A DNA stretch of 64,000 nt from the NCBI RefSeq assembly GCF_019429535.1, contig NZ_JAHXZM010000002.1, positions 496,001 to 560,000 on the forward strand, in the 5' to 3' direction. The position numbers and the translations under genes were made by a program. Numbering within the stretch: position 1 is the stretch's first letter; each line of letters begins with the position of its first letter. This DNA is from Sphingomonas citricola. GTDB taxonomy: Bacteria > Pseudomonadota > Alphaproteobacteria > Sphingomonadales > Sphingomonadaceae. The notes under the pieces are model-generated. The model was not told the DNA's origin. It saw only the letters and a list, made by a program, of their open reading frames with translations, and did not search any database. This document shows positions 23,881-31,298 of the stretch, in pieces.

Positions 23881-24930
23881 ATGAGCACGCCCCTGATCGC
23901 GATCCTGGCCGGCGACGGCATCGGCCCCGAAGTCACCGCCGAGGCGCGGCGCGTGCTGGAAGCGCTGGGGCTCGATCTCGCGTTCGAGGAAGCAGCGGTC
24001 GGCGGCGCGGCGTACCGCGCGAGCGGGCATCCGCTGCCGCCCGAGACGCTCGAGCTGGCCAAGCGCGCCGACGCGATCCTGTTCGGTGCGGTGGGCGATC
24101 CGGCGTTCGACGCGCTGGAGCGTGCGTTCCGGCCCGAGCAGGCGATCCTGGGTCTGCGCAAGGCGCTGGAGACGTTCGCCAACCTGCGGCCGGCGAAGAT
24201 CTTTGCCGGGCTGGAGGATGCCTCGACGCTCAAGCCCGAGGTGGCGTGCGCGATCGACCTCGTCATCGTGCGCGAGCTGAACGGTGACGTCTATTTCGGC
24301 GACAAGGGCCGGCGGACGAATGCGGCGGGCCTGCGCGAGGGGCACGACCTGATGCGCTACGACGAGGACGAGGTGCGGCGGATCGCGCGCGTCGGATTCG
24401 AGACCGCGGCCAAGCGGCGCGGCAGGCTCTGCTCGGTCGACAAGGCCAACGTGCTCGAAACCTCGCAATTGTGGCGCGACGTGGTGGTGGAGGTTTCGGC
24501 GGACTACCCCCAGGTCGAACTCAGCCATATGTACGTCGACAATGCCGCGATGCAGCTGGTGCGTAATCCCGGCGCGTTTGACACGATCGTGACGGGAAAT
24601 CTGTTCGGTGACATCCTGTCGGATCAGGCGAGCATGTGCGTCGGCTCGATCGGGATGCTGCCGTCCGCCTCGCTCGATGCGAGCGGCAAAGGATTGTACG
24701 AACCGATCCACGGTTCCGCGCCCGATATCGCGGGGCAGGGGAAGGCCAATCCGTGCGCGGCGATCCTGTCGGCGGCGATGATGCTGCGCCACTCGCTCGG
24801 CGAGCCAGCCGCCGCCGACCGGGTCGAGGCGGCGGTGGCGGCGGCGCTTCGGACCGGGGTGCGCACCCCCGACCTGGGCGGCGACGCGTCGACCGACGCG
24901 ATGGGCGACGCGGTGGTGGCGGCGCTCTAG
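23881..24930 (+). CDS. leuB: 3-isopropylmalate dehydrogenase
   Basis: 349 residues. Diagnostic stretches are [75 protein letters not shown] and [17 protein letters not shown] (NAD-binding site). The enzyme oxidises and decarboxylates 3-isopropylmalate in leucine synthesis in the cytoplasm. ATG at 23881 is chosen because the family begins directly with the I-A-I-L-A-G-D-G strand. No other leu genes are adjacent. Its TAG overlaps the TAG of the convergent gene within one CTAG. Confidence 0.97.
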   Translation: MSTPLIAILAGDGIGPEVTAEARRVLEALGLDLAFEEAAVGGAAYRASGHPLPPETLELAKRADAILFGAVGDPAFDALERAFRPEQAILGLRKALETFANLRPAKIFAGLEDASTLKPEVACAIDLVIVRELNGDVYFGDKGRRTNAAGLREGHDLMRYDEDEVRRIARVGFETAAKRRGRLCSVDKANVLETSQLWRDVVVEVSADYPQVELSHMYVDNAAMQLVRNPGAFDTIVTGNLFGDILSDQASMCVGSIGMLPSASLDASGKGLYEPIHGSAPDIAGQGKANPCAAILSAAMMLRHSLGEPAAADRVEAAVAAALRTGVRTPDLGGDASTDAMGDAVVAAL

Positions 24931-26150
24931 ACCCAGCGCGCGAACCACGTCCACCGGCGGAAGGCGCCGGCGTCGGTCAACGGCTCGGCGCAGAGCACCG
25001 GCAGGAAGTACAGGAACAGCGCGAAACAGGCGAGCAGGTAGAGCTCGTCCCAGCCGCGCAAGGCGGCGCGCTCATGATCGAGCGCGACCGCGACCGCGAC
25101 GACCAGGAAGATGCCGCTGGGATAATAATAATAATAGAAGCCGAGCGATTTCGGGATCAGCGCCCAGATCAAGAGGCTCGCGACCCACAGCATCGCGGGC
25201 GCGAGCAGGCGGGCGGAGCCGGTCTTGACCCACGCCCGGAATAGCACCGCGACCGCGACCAGCCCGCCCCACATGATCGCGGGGTTGCCGATCATCCAGA
25301 TGCCGCGCTGGATGCCCGCGACGGGTTCGTAGAGGTACCAAATCGGGCGCTGCATCAGCGGCCAGGTCCACCAGTTCGACTGATAGGTGTGCGGCGGCAG
25401 GATCTGCGTCTGCCGCGCGTACATCTCGAGCTGGAACGGGAGCAACCGCGCGAGCGTGAGCGGGTCGCTCGCGTAGAAGAACGCCGGCGCGAAGGTGAGG
25501 AAATAGGTTCCGACCGAGACGAGGCCGAGCAGCGCGATCGCGACCGCGGGGTTCATGTCCGGCCAGCGATCCGGCCGGCGATGGCGCAGGCGGAGATAGG
25601 TCAGCGCGGCGAAGGCGACGTACGGCCCGGCAGTCCATTTGCACGCGGTGGCGAGCCCCAGCAGCGCGGCGCCCGCGCACCAGCGCACATAGCCCGGATG
25701 CCGCATCGACCAGGTCAGCACGACGATGCCCCACAGCAGAAACGCGGCGAGGAAGGTATCGAGCATCGCGATCCGCGCCTGCACCAGGATCGTAAACGAC
25801 ATCAGCGCGAGCGCACTGCCGATCAAGCTGGCGCGCAGGCGGCCGGTGAGGAGGTGGACGAGCGCGAACACGCCCGCGACCGTCGCTGAACCCGCGATCG
25901 TCGAGGCGAAGCGCCAGCCGAACGGTTCGTCGCCGAACCAGCGAAGCGACAGCGCGATCAATTCCTTGGCGAGCAACGGATGCTCGATGTTGGTCGGCCC
26001 CGACAGGTCGCGGATGGCGCGCGCGGCGGGGACGTAATGAACCTCGTCGAACACGAGCTTGTCCGGCACGCCCAGCCGGATCAGGAAGATCAGCTCGCTC
26101 AGCAGCGCGACGAGCGTGCCGACGATGAACGGGCGGGCGAACGGTCGCAT
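24927..26150 (-). CDS. PMT-family (GT39) membrane glycosyltransferase
   Basis: 407 residues with about ten membrane helices. [17 protein letters not shown] provides the D-E pair of protein O-mannosyltransferases, followed by [27 protein letters not shown]. The C-terminal part ([18 protein letters not shown]) matches the PMT four-helix end domain. These enzymes move mannose from a polyprenyl-phosphate donor to exported proteins. ATG 26150 ([11 protein letters not shown]) is preferred to the longer frame, whose extra 40 residues look non-coding. Five consecutive Tyr codons give a TAT triplet repeat in otherwise GC-rich DNA. Confidence 0.88.
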   Translation of the reverse strand: MRPFARPFIVGTLVALLSELIFLIRLGVPDKLVFDEVHYVPAARAIRDLSGPTNIEHPLLAKELIALSLRWFGDEPFGWRFASTIAGSATVAGVFALVHLLTGRLRASLIGSALALMSFTILVQARIAMLDTFLAAFLLWGIVVLTWSMRHPGYVRWCAGAALLGLATACKWTAGPYVAFAALTYLRLRHRRPDRWPDMNPAVAIALLGLVSVGTYFLTFAPAFFYASDPLTLARLLPFQLEMYARQTQILPPHTYQSNWWTWPLMQRPIWYLYEPVAGIQRGIWMIGNPAIMWGGLVAVAVLFRAWVKTGSARLLAPAMLWVASLLIWALIPKSLGFYYYYYPSGIFLVVAVAVALDHERAALRGWDELYLLACFALFLYFLPVLCAEPLTDAGAFRRWTWFARWV

Positions 26151-26275
26151 GGTGTGGGGAGAGGCGGCCACACGGGCTCTCTCACCCGCCGCGCCGCCGG
26201 GGGCAAGCGGAAGCTTGGCGGGCCTGCACGAGCCGGGGGTTGAGAATGCCGCCTCGCACGGGCAAAGCATCGGCC

Positions 26276-27481
26276 ATGAAGCGTCGCACCGGCCAGGACC
26301 GTTCGATCACCCAGAATTGGCGCCCCGCCACCCAGGCGATCCGCGGCGGCACCGCGCGGTCGGAATGGGGCGAGACGAGCGAGGCGTTGTTTCTCACCTC
26401 GGGCTATAGCTACGACCGGGCGGAGGACGCCGCGGCACGTTTCGCGGGCGAGCAGGCCGGCATGACCTATTCGCGGTTGCAGAACCCGACGGTCGAGATG
26501 CTGGAAGAACGCATCGCGCTGCTGGAGGGGGCGGAAGCGTGCCGGACGATGGCGACCGGCATGGCGGCGATGACCGCGGTGCTGCTGTGCCAGCTCGAAC
26601 AGGGCGATCACGTGGTGGCGGGGCGCGCTGCGTTCGGGTCGTGCCGCTGGCTGACCGACACGCTGCTGCCGAAATTCGGCATTCAGACCACGATCGTCGA
26701 CGCGCGCGACCCGCAGCAATTCGTCGACGCGGTGCGCCCCGAGACCAAGCTGTTCTTCTTCGAGACGCCCGCCAATCCGACGATGGACGTGGTCGACCTG
26801 CGCGCAGTTTGCGCGATCGCGCGCGAGCGCGGCATCCGCACCGTGGTCGACAATGCGTTCGCAACGCCCGCGCTGCAGCGCCCGATGGAGCTGGGGGCGG
26901 ACATCACTGCCTACTCCGCGACCAAGATGATGGACGGGCAGGGTCGCGTGCTGGCGGGCGCGGTGTGCGGGACCGCCGATTTCATCAATAACACGCTGCT
27001 GCCGTTCACGCGCAACACCGGCCCGACGCTGTCGGCGTTCAACGCCTGGGTGGTGTTGAAGGGGCTGGAAACGCTCGACCTGCGGATCAGGCGGCAGTCG
27101 GCATCGTCGGTTGAGGTCGGTCGCTTCATGGAAAGCCGCGTGCCGCGCATCCTCCATCCAGGTCTCGCCAGCCACCCGCAGCACGAACTGGCGATGAGCC
27201 AGATGGAGGCGGCGGGGCCGATCTTCGCGTTCGAGGTCGAGGATCGCGCGCAGGCGCACGCGCTGCTCAATGCGCTGACGCTGATCGACATTTCAAACAA
27301 CATCGGGGATTCGCGCTCGCTGATGACGCATCCGGCCTCCACCACGCATTACGGCGTCGCAGAGGACAAGCGGCTCGAGATGGGGGTGACCGAGGGTCTG
27401 ATCCGGTTGAACGTCGGACTGGAAGACCCGCTCGACCTGATCGACGATCTCGACAAGGCGCTCGGCCAGGTCGGCCTGTGA
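26276..27481 (+). CDS. metZ: O-succinylhomoserine sulfhydrylase
   Basis: 401 residues from ATG 26276; earlier TTG (26240) and ATG (26246) codons would add residues without family character. It is a Cys/Met-metabolism PLP enzyme: TSGYSYDRAEDAAARF, YSRLQNPTVEMLEERIALLEGAE, FFETPANPTMD, VVDNAFATP and the PLP lysine K217 in YSATKMMDG. The C-terminal SLMTHPASTTHY and GLIRLNVGLED are typical of MetZ. It makes homocysteine directly from an acyl-homoserine and sulfide. The stop overlaps the apaG start. Confidence 0.94.
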   Translation: MKRRTGQDRSITQNWRPATQAIRGGTARSEWGETSEALFLTSGYSYDRAEDAAARFAGEQAGMTYSRLQNPTVEMLEERIALLEGAEACRTMATGMAAMTAVLLCQLEQGDHVVAGRAAFGSCRWLTDTLLPKFGIQTTIVDARDPQQFVDAVRPETKLFFFETPANPTMDVVDLRAVCAIARERGIRTVVDNAFATPALQRPMELGADITAYSATKMMDGQGRVLAGAVCGTADFINNTLLPFTRNTGPTLSAFNAWVVLKGLETLDLRIRRQSASSVEVGRFMESRVPRILHPGLASHPQHELAMSQMEAAGPIFAFEVEDRAQAHALLNALTLIDISNNIGDSRSLMTHPASTTHYGVAEDKRLEMGVTEGLIRLNVGLEDPLDLIDDLDKALGQVGL

Positions 27482-27876
27482 AGTCGCTGTTCGACGTCGC
27501 CGAGACGACGCGCGGGGTGACGGTGCGCGTGTCGGTCAGCTACCTTGCCGAACAGTCGGAGCCGGCGCGCGGGCGGTGGTTCTGGGCCTATCACATCCGG
27601 ATCGAGAACGAATTCCCGGGTTCGGTGCAGCTCCTCACGCGGCACTGGGTCATCACCGACGGCCGTGGGGCTCGCCACAGCGTCGAGGGCGAGGGCGTCG
27701 TCGGCGAGCAGCCGGTGATCGCGACCGGCGGCAGCTACGATTACGTGTCGGGCTGTCCGCTCTCCACCCCGACGGGGGCGATGCAGGGCAGCTACCGCAT
27801 GGTCGACGAGGCGGGGGCGGTGTTCGACGTCGCGATCCCGAAGTTCGCGCTGCACGCGCCCAAGGTGGCGGGATGA
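27478..27876 (+). CDS. apaG: ApaG domain protein
   Basis: 132 residues from GTG 27478, overlapping the metZ TGA by four bases. The family signature runs through the whole chain: GVTVRVSVSYL, FWAYHIRIENE, VQLLTRHWVITDGRG, EGEGVVGEQPVI, YDYVSGCPLSTPTGAMQGSYRMV. ApaG is a ~125-residue fibronectin-III-like fold. It was linked to Co2+ resistance and Ap4A levels in enterobacteria, but its biochemical role is uncertain. It sits inside a metZ-apaG-lysR unit joined by ATGA/GTGA overlaps. Confidence 0.95.
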   Translation: MKSLFDVAETTRGVTVRVSVSYLAEQSEPARGRWFWAYHIRIENEFPGSVQLLTRHWVITDGRGARHSVEGEGVVGEQPVIATGGSYDYVSGCPLSTPTGAMQGSYRMVDEAGAVFDVAIPKFALHAPKVAG

Positions 27877-28664
27877 AGCGGACGCACCTGCCGCTGAACG
27901 GTTTGCGCGTGCTCGACGCGGCGGCGCGGCACCTGTCGTTCACGCGCGCGGCGGACGAGCTCGCGGTGACCCCCGCCGCGGTCGGGCAGCAGGTCCGCGC
28001 GCTCGAGGATACGCTGGGCGTCGTCCTGTTCCGCCGCACGACCAAGGGGCTGGAGTTGACCGACGAGGGGGCGGCGGGGCTCGGCCCCTTGCGTGACGGT
28101 TTCCTCCACTTTGAGGAAGCGGTGCGCGCGATGCAGGCGGGGCAGTCGTCCAAGTCGTTGACGATCGCGGCGCCGCGCGACCTGACCGAGAAATGGCTGC
28201 TGCCGCGGCTCGCCGAGATCGCGAGCGGTGACCCCGATCTGCGTTTCTCGCTGGTGGTGGCGGACGAGGGGCTCGATTTTACCGAGGCGAACCTCGACCT
28301 CGCGATCCGTTGGGGCGAGGGGCCCGGCGCACACGAGGGCGAGGCGATCGAGAGTGATGGGCTGATCACGGTCGAGCGGCCGGGCGGCGGCGCGCAGACG
28401 CTGATCGCGTGGCCGGGATCGCCCAATGGGGAGACGACCCCGGTGGTGCGCGTCGGCGATGCCGGCCTCGCGATCGACGCCGCGGCGGCGGGGCTGGGGC
28501 GCGCGATCGTGCCCGAATTGCTCGCCGCGCGCGATTTGCGCGAGGGGCGCGTCGCGGTGGTCGGCGAAGCGCAGCCGTCGCGACTGGGTTACTGGCTGGT
28601 CGCGCCTACCCCGCAATGGCGGCAGCGCAAGGTGCAGGCGCTGGTCGAGGCGCTCGCGGGTTAG
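27873..28664 (+). CDS. LysR-family regulator (GcvA-like)
   Basis: 263 residues from ATG 27873, overlapping apaG. The winged helix is at 8-65 (LRVLDAAARHLSFTRAADELAVTPAAVGQQVRALEDTLGVVLFRRT), of the GcvA/AmpR subclass. The effector domain is short and contains LDLAIRWGEGPG. The protein is ~35 residues shorter than usual LysR proteins, mostly in the effector domain between LIAWPG and VVRVGDAG. Being co-translated with metZ and apaG, it may respond to a methionine-pathway metabolite. That is inference; the targets are not visible. Confidence 0.88.
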   Translation: MKRTHLPLNGLRVLDAAARHLSFTRAADELAVTPAAVGQQVRALEDTLGVVLFRRTTKGLELTDEGAAGLGPLRDGFLHFEEAVRAMQAGQSSKSLTIAAPRDLTEKWLLPRLAEIASGDPDLRFSLVVADEGLDFTEANLDLAIRWGEGPGAHEGEAIESDGLITVERPGGGAQTLIAWPGSPNGETTPVVRVGDAGLAIDAAAAGLGRAIVPELLAARDLREGRVAVVGEAQPSRLGYWLVAPTPQWRQRKVQALVEALAG

Positions 28665-28794
28665 GCTGATGACACAGTCGGCGGGGTTAAGTTGACCGGA
28701 TCGTCCCCATTGCGATCACCCCTTAGGGCTCGATTTGATCGATCGGGCTCGCGATGACAAAAGGGGTGGGGCGAGGTTAAACGCCCTAGCCCTT
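28665..28794. other. gap between lysR and a broken small gene
   Basis: No gene is supported here. The long plus-strand frame from 28802 to 29875 is a shadow of the minus-strand genes. The gap contains a convergent terminator at 28759-28795. Confidence 0.55.
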
Positions 28795-28795
28795 T
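28759..28795 (-). terminator. intrinsic terminator of the minus-strand genes
   Basis: Bases 28759-28773 pair imperfectly with 28782-28795 around an 8-base loop. Read on the minus strand the hairpin ends in TTTT. It directly follows the TGA of the small minus-strand reading frame. Confidence 0.65.
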
Positions 28796-29027
28796 CACTT
28801 CTTGCGCGCGCGTCGGGGCGGCTGCTTCCGCGGCTTCTTCCTCGTCGTGCTCTTCTTCGCCGGCCTCGGTCAGCGCCTCGCCGAGCGCCCTGAGCTTGTC
28901 CTGCGACTTGTCGGCCTTCCCGGCGATCTTGATCGTGGCGGCGCGCAGACGTTGGAGCAGCGCGTGGACGCGGTCCGCGTCAAACGAGGTCGGGCAGCGA
29001 AGTCTCGGTCAATTCTTGAGTTTCCAT
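28795..29027 (-). pseudogene. small basic-tailed protein gene broken by two frameshifts
   Basis: Three frames read in order give a sensible small protein. Frame one starts ATG 29027 (METQELTETSLPDLV) and hits TGA. Frame two continues DADRVHALLQRLRAATIKIAG and KADKSQDKLRALGEALTEAGE but has no start codon of its own. Frame three gives a Lys/Arg tail (KKSTTRKKPRKQPPRRARKK) ending in TGA immediately before a terminator. The span of 233 bases is two more than 77 codons, so two single-base insertions would explain it. The ATG overlaps the end of the ABC permease gene by 19 bases. It is either a decayed gene or an assembly error; the family is not recognised. Confidence 0.45.
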
Positions 29028-29860
29028 CCGCGCTTGAGCAGCGTGTAGCACAAGACGCCCATCACCACGTCGATCCCGAGGATCACTGCGCTGCCGAGCA
29101 TCACGGGCGAATCGGCGGTCCCGAGAAAGCCATAGCGGAAGCCCGAAATGACGTAGAAGAACGGGTTGACGTGGCTGAACGCGCGGAAGGCGGGCGCGAG
29201 GTGATCGACCGAGTAGAACGTACCAGACAGAAGCGTCAGCGGCGCGATGACGAAGTTGGTCACCGCAGCGGCATGATCAAACTTCTCCGCCCAGATCGAG
29301 GTCAGCACGCCCGCGAGGCTAAGGAACAGCGCGCCGAGCAGTCCGAACCACAGGACGGCGAGCGGGTGCTGCGGCGTCACGTGGACGTCGGGCCACAGCG
29401 ACATCGCCAGCCACACCGCGCCGCCGACACAGAAAGCGCGCGTCACCGCGCCACCGGTCAGCGCCGCGAGCAGTTCGGCGGTCGACAGCGGCGGTTGCAG
29501 ATAGTCGACGATCGTCCCCTGGATCTTGCCGACGAGCAGCGAGAAGCTCGCATTGGCGAACGCATTCTGCATCATCCCCATGATGATCAGGCCGGGCGCG
29601 ACGAAATCGGCGAAGGGCACCACGGTGCCGCCGACGCGCACCGGCGCGCGCGCGCCGTTCGCGACCGTGAAGATGACGAGGAACAGCAACGTCGTGATCG
29701 CGGGCGCCCACACGGTCTGGAGCTGCACCTTGAAGAAACGGCGCACCTCCTTCACATAGAGGGTTCTAAGGCCGCCCCAATTGACGTTCCGGATGACCGG
29801 GACGCCCGGTGCGTTCCTGACTGCCGATTGGACTTGGCCGATTGGGGGCTGGCTGCTCAT
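29009..29860 (-). CDS. ABC-2 type transporter permease
   Basis: 283 residues from ATG 29860. Six membrane helices and the ABC-2 pattern are present: TLYVKEVRRFFKVQLQTVWAPAITTLLFLVIF, VPFADFVAPGLIIMGMMQNAFANASFSLLVGKIQGTIVDYLQPPL, and the late TLLSGTFYSVDHLAPAFRAFSHVNPFFYVISGFRYGF. The family includes drug, polysaccharide and copper-processing (NosY-like) exporters. No ATP-binding subunit lies next to it, so its partner must be encoded elsewhere. The upstream ORF extension overlaps gcrA and is not real. It starts 63 bases from the divergent gcrA start. Confidence 0.9.
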   Translation of the reverse strand: MSSQPPIGQVQSAVRNAPGVPVIRNVNWGGLRTLYVKEVRRFFKVQLQTVWAPAITTLLFLVIFTVANGARAPVRVGGTVVPFADFVAPGLIIMGMMQNAFANASFSLLVGKIQGTIVDYLQPPLSTAELLAALTGGAVTRAFCVGGAVWLAMSLWPDVHVTPQHPLAVLWFGLLGALFLSLAGVLTSIWAEKFDHAAAVTNFVIAPLTLLSGTFYSVDHLAPAFRAFSHVNPFFYVISGFRYGFLGTADSPVMLGSAVILGIDVVMGVLCYTLLKRGWKLKN

Positions 29861-29882
29861 CCCGCGTGCGGGTAAACGTTGC

Positions 29883-29906
29883 CGGTGCCGCCCGCAACTG
29901 GCACCG
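29883..29906. promoter_or_regulatory. inverted repeat in the gcrA leader
   Basis: CGGTGCC (29883-29889) and GGCACCG (29900-29906) form a perfect 7-bp inverted repeat with a 10-base centre, 17 bases before the gcrA ATG. It may be an operator or an RNA hairpin close to the ribosome-binding site (GAGGA at 29910-29914). Confidence 0.4.
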
Positions 29907-29923
29907 CTTGAGGAAACACACGA

Positions 29924-30679
29924 ATGTCCTGGACCGACGAGCGCATCGACACGCTCAAGACCATGTGGGAAGCCGGCCAGACCGCCAGCCAGATCGCCGA
30001 GGCGCTGGGTGGCGTGAGCCGCAACGCCGTGATCGGCAAGGCGCACCGGCTGGGGCTGCAATCGCGTCCGTCGCCCGTGGTCAGCAAGGAAGAAGCGCGC
30101 GTACAGGCCGCCGCCGCAGCCGCGCAGGACGCGGCCCCGGTTGTCGAGGCGCCGACGCCCCACGTCGAAGAAGCACCCGCCGAGACGGTGGTGATCCCCG
30201 CGCCCGAGCCGGTTGTTGCGCCGGCTCCGCGCGAAGAAGTGGCGCCCGAGCCTGTCGCGGAGCAGATTGAGGAAGACGACGAGGATGAGGAAGCCGTGGT
30301 TGCGGCCGCTCCTGCCCCGCGCGAGCGTCCGGTCGAGTCGCAGCAGCCGATCCTCCGCTCGGTCGGCCCCGGCGGTTTCGTGCGGCAGGCGCCGGGCGAA
30401 CAGCAGGCGCCAAGCACGCCCGCGCCGCCGCGCCGGCTGGTTCCCGCGCGTACCGCGCCCGAATATGCGGACAAGACCTCGCTGCTCGATCTGAGCGACA
30501 AGGTCTGCAAATGGCCGCTCGGTCATCCCGGCGAGCCTGACTTCCACTTCTGCGGCGAGAAGGTGAACCCCGGTTTTCCATATTGTGTGACGCATTGCGG
30601 CCATGCCTATCAGGCGCAGCTGCCGCGCCGCGATCGGCGCGCTGCGCCGCTTCCGTTCGGTGGTCCGCGGATGCGCTGA
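29924..30679 (+). CDS. gcrA: cell-cycle regulator GcrA
   Basis: 251 residues. The N-terminal helix-turn-helix (SWTDERIDTLKTMWEAGQTASQIAEALGGVSRNAVIGKAHRLGL) is the GcrA signature. A long Ala/Pro/Glu linker with an acidic run (EEDDEDEE) follows. The C-terminal domain (VCKWPLGHPGEPDFHFCGEKVNPGFPYCVTHC) holds four conserved cysteines and contacts RNA polymerase sigma70. GcrA binds promoters with CcrM-methylated GANTC sites and drives S-phase genes, including ctrA in Caulobacter. The linker is longer than in Caulobacter GcrA (173 residues). A terminator follows. Confidence 0.97.
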   Translation: MSWTDERIDTLKTMWEAGQTASQIAEALGGVSRNAVIGKAHRLGLQSRPSPVVSKEEARVQAAAAAAQDAAPVVEAPTPHVEEAPAETVVIPAPEPVVAPAPREEVAPEPVAEQIEEDDEDEEAVVAAAPAPRERPVESQQPILRSVGPGGFVRQAPGEQQAPSTPAPPRRLVPARTAPEYADKTSLLDLSDKVCKWPLGHPGEPDFHFCGEKVNPGFPYCVTHCGHAYQAQLPRRDRRAAPLPFGGPRMR

Positions 30680-30721
30680 AGCGCGCACCATCATCCCGCC
30701 GCGGTAAGTCCGCGTAACACG

Positions 30722-30758
30722 AAGGGCCGGTCCGATCTGGATAGATCGATCGGCCCTT
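30722..30758 (+). terminator. intrinsic terminator after gcrA
   Basis: AAGGGCCG (30722-30729) pairs with CGGCCCTT (30751-30758), with extra pairing inside the loop, followed by T-G-T. Confidence 0.75.
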
Positions 30759-30857
30759 TGTCGCGTCAGAGATACGCGATTACCGTAACTTAGCGCCGCT
30801 TGGGTGCTTCCGATCATATACCAGGGGTGTGCAACACATGGCTTGAAAGGTCAGGTC

Positions 30858-31298
30858 ATGGTCGGCTTCACATCTTCGCATTTCAATCGCGTCAGGCGGC
30901 TCGCCCGCGATATCCGCGGCGCGGCGCTGATCGAATTCGCGATCCTGCTGCCCGCGCTGCTCAGCCTCGTCATGGGGGTGCTGTGCTATGGCCAGTATAT
31001 CTGGCTCGCGCACAGCGTGCAGGCGGCGGCGAACGACGCGGCGCGCGCGATCGTCGCGGGCGTGACCCCGGCGGAGCGACTGTCGCTCGCGCAAGCCGCG
31101 GTGGCGGTCGACATGGCGAGCGTGCCCGAGTTGCGGAGCAACCAGATCTCGGTCGCGATCGACGAAGCGAATGCGCGCGCGACGGTGCGGCTGCGCGTCG
31201 ACGCGCGCGCGCTGACGCTGCTCTCGACCGGCATGGTGCCGCTGCCCGACCCGGTGATCGAGCGTCAGGCCGTCGCCGCGGTTAATGCGGCATGGTGA
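30858..31298 (+). CDS. TadE-like pseudopilin
   Basis: 146 residues from ATG 30858 (AAAGG about nine bases upstream). The start is RDIRG-AALIEFAILLPALLSLVMGVLCYGQYIWLAHSVQAAANDAARA: the G followed by E five residues on, before a hydrophobic helix, is the site used by the Tad prepilin peptidase. TadE proteins are minor pseudopilins of Flp/tight-adherence pili. The longer frame from 30804 has no ribosome-binding site. It overlaps the TadG-like gene. No other tad genes (cpaB-F, rcpA, flp) are in the window. Confidence 0.85.
   Translation: MVGFTSSHFNRVRRLARDIRGAALIEFAILLPALLSLVMGVLCYGQYIWLAHSVQAAANDAARAIVAGVTPAERLSLAQAAVAVDMASVPELRSNQISVAIDEANARATVRLRVDARALTLLSTGMVPLPDPVIERQAVAAVNAAW

Noticed and set aside
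26151..26275. Possible S-adenosylmethionine riboswitch before metZ
   Set aside because: I looked for SAM-II, SAM/SAH and related cores and found none; the leader has only generic GC hairpins.
28802..29875. 357-codon plus-strand reading frame
   Set aside because: Antisense to the ABC permease; composition is Arg/Glu/Gln-rich noise.
30760..30857. Possible CtrA box before the TadE gene
   Set aside because: The best match is TTAC-N6-TTAG, wrong in sequence and spacing.
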